Assembly (NCBI GenBank): GCA_964035015.1 | Contig: OZ036008.1 | Span: forward strand, 5,737,504 to 5,801,503 | Reading direction: 5' to 3' | DNA length: 64,000 bases | Source: Corallium rubrum | Taxonomy: Eukaryota > Cnidaria > Anthozoa > Scleralcyonacea > Coralliidae | Part shown: positions 32,508 to 43,481 of the stretch, in pieces | Numbering within the stretch: the stretch's first letter is position 1 | How the letters are laid out: each line of letters begins with the position of its first letter | The notes under the pieces: generated by a model | The model's database searches: none | The model's input: only the letters and a program-made list of their open reading frames with translations | What the model was told of the DNA's origin: nothing | Made by a program: the position numbers and the translations under genes

Positions 32508-35500
32508 TTACGAGTTGAAAGACTGGTAATTACTAGAACCTTCATTCACCGATGTGTTGCCACGACGACGTCTGACGAAGAAGGCGATGATCAGTATGCC
32601 GACTAAAAGAGTTGCCCCGATGGTTATACCAGCCGTGGCCCCTCCGCTTAATCCTCCTCCGCTAGACGAACTGTCAGAAGGCTGGGCTTTACCAAGTGAT
32701 TGCGTTGACAGCTGAAGGTTCTTCATTGCACTGAAAGCTGGGTTTATCTCCTTTGCTTTCTGGGATAAGTTCATAGACATTCTAAGAAAACAATTTATGC
32801 AATTATATTTAGTATATAGGTTTTCAAACTTGGCATGAAAAATATGCTGTTTTGCAATTCTGCTATATGTTCTTCTCTTCTGGTTTGGTTTGGTTTGGTT
32901 TGGTTTGGTTTGCTCTGTGCTAGTCTGATTTGATCTGCCCTGCTCTCGTAGTTTGCTCTGTGCTGGTCTGGGCTTGCCAGTCTAGTCGGTCTTGCCGGCT
33001 GGGCTGGGCTGGGCTGGTCTGGTCTAATCTGGTCTTGCCTTGCCTTGCCTTGCCTTGCCGTGCCGTGCCTTGCCTTGCCTTGCCTTGCCTTGCCTTGCCT
33101 TGCCTTGCCTTGCCTTGCCTTGCCTTGCCTTGCCTTGCCTTGCCTTGCCTTGCCTTGCCCTGCCTTGCCTTGCCTTGCCTTGTCTTGTCTTGTCTTTTTC
33201 TGGTCTTTTTCTGGTCTGGTCTAGTGTGGTGTGGTGTGGTGTGGTGTGGTGTGGTGTGGTGTGGTGTGGTGTGGTCTAGTCTAGTTTGGTCTGGTCTGGT
33301 CTGGTCTGGTCTGGTCTGGTCTGGTCTGGTCTGGTCTAGTCTAGTCTAGTCTAGTCTAGCCTGGTCTGATCTTGTCTGGTCTGGTCCGGTCTGGTCCGGT
33401 CTGGTATAGTCTACTCTGCTCTGTGCTAGTCTGCTTTAGTCTGCTCTGCACTGCATTGTTCTCTGCTATTCTATTCTCGTAATGCTCTCACAGTAATACA
33501 GTACCGTTATGGAAAAATTCAAGACTTTAAATAAAACCAAAGTTCAACGAACTTACGCTGCTGTCAACTCAGTCCACATGTTGTTTACTCCCTCGTTTCT
33601 CATGTACATCTTTGCTGTGTTGTTGTTCTCAATAAGGAGAGGGAATGTAATGGCTTTGTTGCGAGTCGGTTTCTGGTGGAACGGAGGCCGACGAATGGTC
33701 GGCAGACCTTGAGACGACAACGAGTTGGTTTTGGTACAGTAGGTGATCTCACAGTCCTCGTCAATCACGGCCAAGTGTTGGGAGTAACCGTGAGGACAGT
33801 GTTTTGGCATGGCAGAAGGACCAGAGCCCATGGAAACCTTGGCCAAACCTGAGGGAAGACGTCAGAAATCACATTAGATAGTTGGCAGTCGCTATGGATA
33901 AACATGTTGAAATACACAATACTGACAAACTCGGAGCCAAATTTGTTCATGCAGATTCTGGGGAAACTCGTTCTCAAGTCAAAATTCTATTGAAAGGGTG
34001 TTTAAAGTCGCTAAAAACGAAACCACGTACGTCATATCACTTCCTTTTCGTGACGTCATAACGTACCTTTTCGTGACGTCATAACGTTACTTTTCGTGAC
34101 GTCATAACGTTAACTTTTCATGACGTCATAACGTTCCTTTTTGTAACGTCATAACGTACCTTTCCGTGACGCCATAACGTTCCTTTTTGTGACGTCATAA
34201 CGTATCTTTTCGTGACCTCATAACGTACCTTTTCGTGACGTCATAACGTACTTTTTTGTGACGTCATAACGTTACCTTTTCGTGACGTCATAGCGTTCCT
34301 TTTTGTGACGTCATAACGTACCTTTTCGTGACGTCATTGCCAAAGGATTTCCCGCCGAACAACTTATGAAACCTCCAAACGGTAAACTGTACTTCGCGCC
34401 CAATTCGTAGTCGTCACTGATGCAGACGTACATGCCCTTGGGACCAAACCGCTGGGGGTAGAATTTGATTGGACACTTTTTAGCCTTGGTGATGACGTTG
34501 TTCGTGGTGCTGCTGTGAAGACCGCCGAAGAGGTAACCTAGAAACAAGAAAAAAATGACGTGTGAGTTTGAACAACGGAAAATGTAAATAAAGAAAATAA
34601 ACTGAGGGGGTAATCATCCTTACTCGCACTCGCAGCCGGTGGCCGAATTGCGAAGGCCGCAAATCAACGTGGCCGTGTCGAGGCCGTATCAAAGGCTCTC
34701 CAGGCAGCCGCTATACGACGCCGTTTAGACCACGAATCACAGCTAAGATGTAGGTGTTGATTTTATGGAGGGAAGAAAACAAGAGAGCCCAGAGAAAGAG
34801 ACACTTCAATCTTGTGTTACTGTTCTTTTAATCTGCTCAAGACCCACCTGAATCTTGTGCTACTGACCTTTCAGCCTGCACATCCACCTGTAGCGATTGT
34901 TGTAATTTAACTTTACTAAGGCGTTAAAATGTTTAATCTCTAGCGCGTGGTAGGTTAATTTGCAGATCATTAGTTTTACGTAGTACATTGACGTAGATAA
35001 TGTTTGTATACCGTATAACTATTTGGCAAAGAAGGTATTGGTGAGTAATCACGCAGTTTGTGTTCCTACGTAAGGACTGACGTAATGACCATGAATCCGT
35101 GATTCAGCAAGCTGACTGTCGCTGAAATGTAACATATACCTGTATAACACAGCAACTGATGTATTAGGTGAGAAGCGAGAGTGGTGAGACTCATGAGTGA
35201 CCGAGATGTGAGAACCGAAGGTGCGATGTAGCTGGAGAAGACGTTTGTAACGTTCAGCTGTTCAATCTCGTTTGTCAATAAAGTTGTTCCAGAATCAGAG
35301 AAGAAAGCTAAGTCTCTTCACTCTGGCCCCAAAACACGCTACACACCCAGCCGGTACTCCTGGTTTTCCAGCCTGCACACCAGTACCCACCTGAATCTTG
35401 TGCTATTGGTCCTTCAGCAGCACACCAGTACGTGGTGTAGACCCCTCCACCACAGTGTGTGTTACACGACTTGAATATCCACCATCCATGACATTCAGTT

Positions 35501-38500
35501 TTGCAGTTCTCAGCCAGCTTTCCTTCGTGTAAACGAATGGCGGTGTAGCCAGAAGGACAACTAAAAAGGTGTTAAAACAGTTCATTGTATGGTTTGTGGT
35601 TGTGACTGAAATTTCTACGGCCTTAGCTGGCACAGGTTATCCACAGCGCTATGTGCGAGTTTTGGACGCCTTCCCTTTGATTGTGCGCCTTTTTCTTTGC
35701 GCGTTTTCTGGGCGCCTTCTCTTTGATTTCGCGCCTTTTTCTTCGCGCGTTCAATGCACGCCTTCTACTAAATTTCGCGCGCTTTGCCTCCCGTAAGAGA
35801 AACCCTTTGTTACCTATATCCCTGAGTCTTGGGATTCTTCTGGGTGTAACCGACGCAAGGGTCAGTTGGCGGTGACCCTGTAGGCTGGCACGTTTGATAC
35901 ACGCCACCAAACGTGAAATTCGTGAATGGACTTTTGCACGAGTGATCGTCAAGGTTCGCTTGGAAGTTGAAGTTTGGTGACTCGGCGTCGATACAGCCTG
36001 TGATGGCGTTATTCTTGTAATAGCGCTGAAGAGATTTCAAAACCAAAGCACTCAGGTTGAACGTCACCTCCTCAGGCAGTTCGGGCAAGGTTTCGTGTGT
36101 GACGAGGAAATGTAAGGGATCTCCCTCACGATCGATAGCAACGAGGTTGTTGATCAGGTTGTCTTCCCAGTAGGTGATCGAGAAATTTTCACGGACCGGG
36201 GGGCCTCCATACGTATATAACTGCGAGTCCATGACGTTTTTCTTATACGATTCGCTGACAGTATGAGTATTGAGATGCGAAGTTGAACCGCTGACCCCAA
36301 AGGCCCCAAAGAACGACGCACTTGCGGAGGCTTTCGTCTGTTGTCTTGTCGTTTCTGAGGAAGCCATGTACGTCCGAGAGATGTGATCAAGTTTGGCCAG
36401 GAGTCCTCCTGCGTCGACACGTGTGACGTAATGTGTGCCGTAGTCCCGGATGAGGAGGTCAGCCAGGTATCGTGCTACAGGCATATTTTTAAGCTGAAGG
36501 TGCGCGCCGATGTCCAGAAGTCTGGTTTTGAATTTCGGGTGCAGTTGTGCATCGGGGTGCAGGCGGGCGGCATAAACGCGGTATCGTAGCTGCACTCGAG
36601 AAGTCGCTGCGAAGTCTTCAAACTATATAAGGAATAAGAGGGAATCAGTTAGGGTTTGTTAGGATTTTTAAAGTGACTATGAAGTGAAAAATACGTTGGC
36701 ATTTTTGTTGTTTTATTGTACAGAGGAGCATGACAGGAGCACTTCACTGAAAATTTCAAGAGCATCTGATGCGTAGTTTTCGCGCTATCAACTCTCAAAA
36801 TTTGCCGTGGATAGTTTGTTTTGGGGAAATTTGGGCTTCTTGGTAACAATGCCTTATGACGTACGCAGATGGATCATTAATAGTGAAATCTATTGTTCTT
36901 ATGCATAGTTGTCCATCTGCATACGTCATAAGCATTGTTTCCGAAAGCCCAATTTTTCTCCAAGAACGACTAGCCATGGCAGACTTTGGGAGTTAATAGC
37001 GCGAAAACTACGCATCAGATTCTCTTGAAATTTTCAGTGAGTGCTCCTGCCATGCTCCTCTGTTCAATAAAACGACAAAAATGCCAATGAAACTTTCATT
37101 TCATAGACACTTTAAGGCATAACAGGGAATGTTAGGGTTTCTAAGGAATAAAAGGTTCAAAGTCCGAGATCCGTCACTAGCACTGGCCAGAGCAAAATGA
37201 AAATAGATAGAAACAGGGAAATAACCGGAGACGTGTCGTGCTTTTATTCTGGTCAATTGCTATTTATTCTATACTTTTTCGGCGTCGAGTTTTACTTGTC
37301 TCCTTTCTTGAATTTGTCATAATTTTGTATTGCCCTCCCGGGAGGCAACGAGGGCAGAAAAATAGGTCTAGGTTCGCAGGCTACTTTTGGCTCGATTCCA
37401 ACCGTTGTGTGAGCCTGCGTTCCAACGCGGACCTCCACTATAGTTTTCTACAAATGTCCAATGCATAACTGAGACCCTGTTAAAACCCCCAACAATTGAA
37501 AATTCTAAGGTAAAAGGTAAAAAAATTTATAATGAAGTAGTCATCCAATAGCAAACGTTCGGGTTTAATTAGTGTAGTCCTTCGTCGTCACGTGTTGTAC
37601 GTCCTCACGGCTCGTTGTGTGGCCCTTCGTCGTCACGTGTCCGTAGAATTTCCTTTCTTTAACCAATTGCCTTTCTCCAACATGAACACAATAACATGAC
37701 CATTGTATAATCTTGAAAGACAATGGAGCTTCCAAACCGTCCCCCTCCTAACAACTATGAATCGTTCAATACAATCATGAGACATCCATTCAATCGCATG
37801 CGTCAGAATGAGAAAAATCGCACCAAAAATCGCCTGCGTAAACGGTCCTTTAGAGGTCTCAGTTTTCGAAACACCTTCTGCAAACCATGCATGCAAACTG
37901 TCAAATGAAAAATCGACAAAAAAAATAAGAAAAACAGTCAACGAAAGTTCAAGAAAAAAGCGTAAAATTTGAATGGCGAATTTGTCTGAGAAATTCTTTC
38001 TGGAACCAGTCCAGGCATGTGGTCAAAACCACTCTAATATAAAAGAAACTGTTGTTTTGGCTATCGCACAGAAATCTAGAACAACACAAAAGCGGGCATG
38101 TTATAAATACGACTATACTCAATAGAAATGTACTCTTAACTCCTTTAATATAAAATAAACGATCACACACCAAAGATACTATACTCCAAGATACTATACT
38201 CACGAGATTCTCACGTTCCTAACTCTCTCTGACTAATAATCGTTCTCAAGGTTCGACCGCATGGAATTAATTGTTCATATTAATTAACTGTTCGCATAAT
38301 TATGCATAATTACAACAGGGCATAATATAGGTTGGGTAGGCAGTCTGTTTTTATGTTATGTTATTTATGGCGTTTTTGAACAAGTCTGAGCACATTGCAA
38401 TTTTTCCCACTATTAAACACGGAGCGACTGCATAAGTACTGGCTGAGGTACTCAGCCAATCCTGCCCAAACGCATCTGATTGGTCCACACAGCTAAAATT

Positions 38501-41389
38501 ACTTCCGGCCTTACCGAGGAACTTTGGCTAAGACTGAAGAGTGGAGCTTTTTGTGAGACTTGTTTACTGTTTTTAAATTAAACTTGCCACTTCCCAAACG
38601 CCGAATTTGTCTTTTTCAAGTGTAACACATCATTTTGAGTAGAAAGACGGAAAAATTACGCTTCCAATACGTCGAAACAAAACTAAGGTGAGGAAAAACC
38701 GTACGAAAAAGACCAAGCGTCTCATCATTTTTCTTGTTGAATGCAGATGATGTCTGTATTGATTCTTTGCTTATTCATTCATATATTCCGTCCTTGTAAT
38801 TATAAGACCCTTTTATATACACCAAGAATGTTGATAATGAATATCTCCATGTAGATGTCTGAACATCATCTCACTTTTCAACGACGACAACTTTGTTTTT
38901 GCACGACCGACAGTACATGTTGTCTGGAAAGCCAGACAAATGACTACTAAAAAGTTCTAAATTTGTGGTATATTGACTTGCAAAGTTAATATAATAAACT
39001 ATTTATTGTCTTCGTTTAAATGGTCTGTTTTGGTTGAATATCAAAGTATTGTCTTTTATGTGGAACTCTGTTTTAAAAAACGGCAAAAGCCAAAGCAGCT
39101 ATATGTGACCTTGAAACATCGTTTGAAAGCAAGGTCATAATATAAGCTTATATATTTTACAAATTCATTGACCAAACAAATTTAATCACTTCAGAAATGT
39201 TTTTATCTAAGACTCTTATGCTTCTCTTTACAATTTACATAGGTAATTGAAAGGTAAAAAGGTTATAAATAAAAGATAATTCTCAAAACTTCACCAGCTC
39301 ACTGACTCGTTGTTGACTTGACTGTTGACATTTCAAACTGTCAGTGCGTAGCCGGGGCACAGAATAGAAAGACAACCAGAAGTCCGACTCGCGTCGGAAC
39401 CTTTGAAGTTTATGTCCTCGCGCATGTCGCCTCGCGCATCTTGATTCCTCGCCATCCTACGCCATCTTACGCCATCCTGGCAAGTTCCCCCGGCAGTTTG
39501 GACCTTCAAAAGAAGGTTAAAACTGCCGGGGGAACTTGCCAGGATGGCGTAGGATGGCGTAGAACATTGCGTAGGATGGCGTCGGATGGCGTAAAATATC
39601 GCGCATGCGCATTGAAGAAATGCGGACAAGTTTTCACTCGAGTCGGACTTCTGGTTGTCTTACTATTCTGTGGCCGGGGCACAGAATAGAAAGACAACCA
39701 GAAGTCCGACTCGCGTCGGAACCTTTGACGTTTATGTCCTCGCGCATGTCGCCTCGCGCATCTTGATTCCTCGCCATCCTACGCCATCTTACGCCATCCT
39801 GGCAAGTTCCCCCGGCAGTTTGGACCTTCAAAAGAAGGTTAAAACTGCCGGGGGAACTTGCCAGGATGGCGTAGGATGGCGTAGAACATTGCGTAGGATG
39901 GCGTCGGATGGCGTAAAATATCGCGCATGCGCATTGAAGAAATGCGGACAAGTTTTCACTCGAGTCGGACTTCTGGTTGTCTTACTATTCTGTGGCCGGG
40001 GGGGGGGGCTCCCTTTTATACGCTCGCTCCGTGTTTAACATAAGAGTGAAATTACATCACTATTCTTAATACACCGAAACGAACGAGTCTTGAGTCGTAC
40101 CAGTCTTGTTTTCTACTTGTCAGCTCGCTCATATTCGAGCTATCATTTCCTTCAAATTATGAAGCTTAACCAACTACTAAAACCACCATCTGATTAGACA
40201 ACCTTTTTAAACGAAACCTCACCCCCATACCCCCCCGGAAACCCTAAACCTAATCAGACCCCCCGGAAACCCTAAACCTAACCACAACCCCCCGGAAAAA
40301 TGTCCCACCTCTCATACCCCGACCACAACAGCCCTATAGAGTTTTTACCTTTATGTGTTCAAGTTTAACATCCCGCTTGTGGGATGGTTTTATTGGATGG
40401 TTAAGCTTCATAATTTGAAACCGATGATACCTCCATATTCCCATCATTCGGTTTGTTAGATTCTAGTGGCGGGTCACTTCAAAGTGCTCACATGATCTTA
40501 TTCTGATTTCTGAACCGAGTTTACGAACGCAGAAAACCAACGAAATTTAAACATGAAAATAGCCTTGATTTTTTTAATTAAAATGAATAATTAAAACAAC
40601 TATATAATTTTATATAAATATAGTATTCGTTTCACTTTAATTTTCAAGCTTCGCTCGGCAGGTGTTTCGTTTTGACACGTATTTCTATTTCGAAATTGAA
40701 TTTAGTACGACTTCCCGGCTCAAAGTTTCGTTGACTGAACGGGAACTGTTCGGCAGAAACTAAAACCATATTTCTAGAGCTAATTTCTATGGTCTTTTCC
40801 CAGTTCCAATTTCTTGGCCATTCCAGGGCAAGTCCCTTTTGCGGGTTTAGTAGAAAACCAATTGGCTAACTGACTATGCATTTCATTTGGATGTTTCAAT
40901 TTCGACATTAGTGACACTTACCTGACGTTTCTTAACATCCTGATATTCGTACGAGAATGAACCACTGATGCTACCAAAGAGTGATTCATGAGCCTCTACA
41001 TTAACAGTTGTCGAGGTCATGGAACTGTAGTTGGACCAATGGTCTATGATCTCTGAATTGAGCGACGCTTTGCTTTCTTTAATCGGCGTTACATAGACAT
41101 CATCTGGAATCAGATAGCGACCATCTTTTGTGGTTTTACACCGGGAATAATTCGGGAAAGTCACCATGCCAGAAACACGGTTTCTCAAGTTATCCCACCC
41201 CAAACCAGGAAGTGCTTCGAGGCGATACGGCAAGTTATCTACTAAGCAATAATGATAGTCACCGGCAGGCCATTTCGGATTGTTGGGTTTCGGTTGAGGC
41301 TGTGTATTTCCCTGATCTGTTGTAACTTCAGTAGAAAGAGCCGAAGTCGACAAGGAGGCTAAGAGAACGCCGATAAAGAACCGATACAT
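32508..41389 (-). CDS. MPEG1: Macrophage-expressed gene 1 (perforin-2), copy A
   Basis: Six exons on the minus strand, in order: 41389-40922, 36622-35814, 35560-35391, 34537-34322, 33848-33557, 32781-32508. All junctions are GT-AG and in phase; 743 codons including the stop. Residues 1-19 form a signal peptide. Exons 1-2 hold the MACPF domain with signature YGTHYVTRVDAGG (about 217-229). The Cys-rich segments SPNFNFQANLDDHSC and FTNFTFGGVYQTC mark the MPEG1 family, and exons 3-5 encode the P2 domain. A Ser/Gly-rich stalk, one membrane helix (about 700-721), an Arg-rich stop-transfer and a short tail containing YQSF (YxxF-type sorting) end the protein. The family forms pores on engulfed microbes in endolysosomes; location and role here follow from the family. 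Intact, and about the usual length. Introns 3 and 4 contain repeated copies of the exon 3 and exon 4 splice junctions. Confidence 0.93.
32880..33475. repeat. Pentanucleotide arrays in MPEG1-A intron 5
   Basis: Successive blocks of TTGGT, CTGGG, CCTTG (about 30 units), GTGGT, CTGGT and CTAGT. In copy B (56835-57305) the CCTTG block has shrunk to about 6 units, while the GTGGT block is longer. Confidence 0.95.
34030..34340 (-). repeat. Minisatellite of the exon 4 / intron 4 junction with TGACGTCA
   Basis: About 13 units of 22-24 bp in copy A, the last being the true end of exon 4. On the coding strand each reads about ATGACGTCACGAAAAGGTAC. The true junction is GAAAAG|GTACGT (exon ends at 34322), and several upstream-facing units keep AAAAGGTACGT or AAAAGGTAACGT. 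The array thus places multiple donor-like sites downstream of the real one, and repeats the palindromic cAMP-response-like TGACGTCA. Copy B has about 16 units. Confidence 0.9.
34797..35425 (-). repeat. Repeated exon 3 / intron 3 junction segments
   Basis: Segments similar to the 3' end of exon 3 plus its donor recur in intron 3. GATTCAG|GTGGGT is intact at 34848/34847 as well as at the real junction 35391/35390, with a more diverged unit at about 34797-34842. A solo LTR (34889-35343) was inserted between units. Confidence 0.65.
34889..35343. mobile_element. Solo LTR in MPEG1-A intron 3
   Basis: 455 bp starting TGTAGCG and ending CGCTACA, flanked by CACC on both sides (34885-34888, 35344-35347). 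It has AATAAAG near its 3' end. TG...CA ends with a short duplication indicate an LTR. No internal retroviral genes are present. The same insertion is in copy B. Confidence 0.7.
36672..37111. mobile_element. TTAA-flanked foldback MITE in MPEG1-A intron 1
   Basis: 440 bp with ends AGTGACTATGAAGTG / CATTTCATAGACACT and TTAA on both sides (36668-36671, 37112-37115). Same family as 26903-27337 and orthologous to 60570-61007. Confidence 0.8.
37116..38412. other. MPEG1-A intron 1, nothing coding recognised
   Basis: Matches 61012-62341 in copy B, which has a small extra segment near 61360-61390. A 102-codon minus-strand frame (37633-37941) is conserved between the copies simply because they are near-identical. 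No domain is visible. Confidence 0.4.
38417..40034. mobile_element. TTAA-flanked MITE, ACACGGAGCGA ends, copy-A-specific
   Basis: TTAA at 38413-38416 and 40035-40038; terminal inverted repeats ACACGGAGCGA. Copy B has a single TTAA at the same place (62345-62348), which is the empty site. A shorter relative lies at 42547-43481. This copy contains a nested 322-bp dimer (39351-39994). Confidence 0.9.
39351..39994. repeat. Tandem dimer of a 322-bp hairpin element
   Basis: Two units offset by exactly 322 bp. Each folds back on itself: AGACAACCAGAAGTCCGACT mirrors AGTCGGACTTCTGGTTGTCT, and AGTTCCCCCGGCAGTTT has its complement. Inserted in the GC-rich GCCGGGG of the host MITE. Confidence 0.9.
40039..40440. 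repeat. Interspersed element with CCCCCCGGAAACCCTAAACC
   Basis: Shared with copy B (62349-62740) and present inverted at 42278-42546, continuing past the ISL2EU insertion at 47445. Contains GTTCAAGTTTAACATCCCGC and ATGAAGCTTAACC blocks. Class unknown. Confidence 0.7.
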
Positions 41390-41600
41390 GTTTTCCCAAG
41401 AAGTGTCACCGCTAAAATGACTAAATGAAAATCATGCGAATTGTTTTGAAACGGTATGATATCCGGTTGTTTGTTAAATTGTCAAAAAGCTGAACCAACA
41501 CTTGAGCTCGCCGAAATAATGTAATTATGAAAGTTGGATATTGCAACATCATTTACATATAAGGGGAAACCCATGATGTCATTGCTAGCGCTTACAACTG
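41390..41600 (-). promoter_or_regulatory. Candidate MPEG1-A promoter region
   Basis: Upstream of the ATG, the minus strand contains GGGTTTCCCC (41563-41572), which resembles a kappaB-type site with one deviation, next to CTTATATGTAAATG. Copy B reads CTTATGTAAATG here. The TATA-like reading and any NF-kB link are inference only. Confidence 0.3.
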
Positions 41601-41802
41601 AAAGCAAATCGTCCAGTGACGTCACAGTTACATGTCCAACACGCGAAAACGAGGCGCACTAATCCGTTTATGTTATTTCCACGAAGCTAGATTTTCTTTT
41701 CTCTCGTAAGCTCTCAGGTGGAACTAATCAGCCAATGCAAAACAAATTACTGTCATGGCAATAGAAGCAGTTCCTATCATCAGTGGTTCCTATGCTATGT
41801 TT

Positions 41803-41847
41803 GACCATAGACAATCCAGAAGACATTTCTTCTGGATTGTCTATGGT
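41803..41847. repeat. Perfect short hairpin
   Basis: ACCATAGACAATCCAGAAG and its exact complement separated by about 6 nt. Confidence 0.85.
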
Positions 41848-42277
41848 TTGACCAACAGATCGTTTTCATCTGACGTCACGGCGGCCATATTGGTGTATCG
41901 AAACAATGAAATGGCGGTCATATTGGTGTACCAACTTTATCCTATGGGAATTTAACTCTATTCTTATTCAAAAATTTCGTATTGTTTCACCACCCTAGTG
42001 GGGCCACCGATCACGTGAGTGAAAACGATCCATTCATTTGATGAAAATTGTTAATTTACTGGTTTTTAAACAACCAATAAGAAACAAGATTATTTGCTAC
42101 CTAGAATTACCAATAATCAGTAAGTGCGAAATGCCTAGAATTACCAATAATCGTTAATTTTAAAAACTAGTTCCCAACCCCCACACCCCAACCCTAACCC
42201 TAACCACAACCCCCCGGCAACCCTAACCCTAACCCACAACCCCCGGTCACAGAATAAGGATCATCCTCGGGAAATGT

Positions 42278-42546
42278 GAGGTATCATCGGTTTCAAATTA
42301 TGAAGCTTAACCATCCAATAAAACCATCCCACAAGCGGGATGTTAAACTTGAACACATAAAGGTAAAAACTCTATAGGGGTGTTGTGGTCGGGGTATGAG
42401 AGGTGGGACATTTTTCCGGAGGGTTGTGGTTAGGTTTAGGGTTTCCGGGGGGTGTGATTAGGTTTACGGTTTCCGGGGGGGGTATGGGGGTGAGGTTTCG
42501 TTTAAAAAGGTTGTCTAATCGGATGGTGGTTTTAGTAGTTGGTTAA
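42278..42546. repeat. Inverted copy of the 40039-40440 element
   Basis: Reads as the complement of 40155-40436. Interrupted at TTAA (42543-42546) by the MITE at 42547; the remainder continues at 43486 and again at 47445 after the ISL2EU insertion. Confidence 0.8.
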
Positions 42547-43481
42547 ACACGGAGCGACTGCATAAGTACCGGCTGAGGTACTCAGCCAATCCTGGCCAAA
42601 CGCATCTGATTGGTCCACACCACTGAGGTCAGTGGTCCACACAGCTAAAATTACTTCCGGCCTTGCCGAGGAATTTCGCTAAGACTGAAGCGTGGAGCTT
42701 TTGTGAGACTTGTTTATTGTTTTTAAATTAAACTTGCCGCTTTCCAAACGTCGAATTTGTCTTTTTCAAGTGTAACACATCATTTTGAGTAGAAAGACGG
42801 AAAAATTACGCTTCCAATACGTCGAAACAAAACTAAGGTGAGGAAAAACCGTACGAAAGTGGACCAACCGTCTCACTGTTTTTCTTGTTGAATCACTTGA
42901 ATGCAGATGATGTCTGTATTCTTTGTTTATTCATTCATATCTTCCGTCCTTGTAATTATAAGACCCTTTTATATACACCAAGAATGTTGATAATGAATAT
43001 CTTCACACTGATGTCTGAACATCATCTCATGGAAAGCCAGACAAATGACTACTAAAAAGTTCTCAATTTGTGATATATTGACTTGCAAAGTTAATATAAT
43101 AAACTATTTATTGTCTTCGTTTAAATGGTCTGTTTTAGTTAAATATCAAAGTCTTGTCTTTTATGTGGAACTCTATTTTAAAAAACGGCAAAAGACAAAG
43201 CAGCTATACGTGACCTTCAAACATCGTTTGAAAGCAAGGTCATAAATATTTTACAAATTCATTGACCAAACAAATTTAATCACTTCAGAATTGTTTTTAT
43301 CTAAGACTCTTATGTTTCTCTTTACAATTTACCTGGTGTATTGAAAGGTAAAAAGGTTATAAATAAAAGATAATTCTCAAAACTTCACCAGCTCACTGAC
43401 TCGTTGTTGACTTGACTGTTGACATTTCAAACTGTCAGTGCGTAGCCGGGGGGGGCTCCCTTTTATGCGCTCGCTCCGTGT
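42547..43481. mobile_element. TTAA-flanked MITE, ACACGGAGCG family, 935-bp copy
   Basis: TTAA at 42543-42546 and 43482-43485; same family as 38417-40034 without the 322-bp dimer. Confidence 0.9.

Larger units (their letters stand above)
31294..41675. repeat. Segmental duplication, copy A (MPEG1-bearing)
   Basis: 10.4 kb nearly identical to 55249-63984. It starts at GAACGTAGATAAGG and ends after AATCCGTTTATGTTA in both copies. The offset is exactly 23955 at both 31294 and 32264. The length difference comes from the 1.62-kb TTAA insertion (38417-40034) and tandem-repeat changes. Confidence 0.95.

Noticed and set aside
32933..33349. Cys/Leu/Pro-rich frames in MPEG1 intron 5
   Set aside because: Pentanucleotide repeats; different lengths in copy B break the frames.
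37633..37941. 102-codon minus-strand frame conserved at 61566
   Set aside because: Lies in intron 1 of both MPEG1 copies; identity reflects the duplication, and no domain or splice support is visible.
39318..40038. Repeated frames of about 100-127 codons in both strands
   Set aside because: They arise from the 322-bp hairpin dimer.
42180..42245. CCCTAACCCTAACC blocks as an internal telomere tract
   Set aside because: Only a few irregular copies, part of an interspersed element that also has CCGGAAACCCTAAACC variants.
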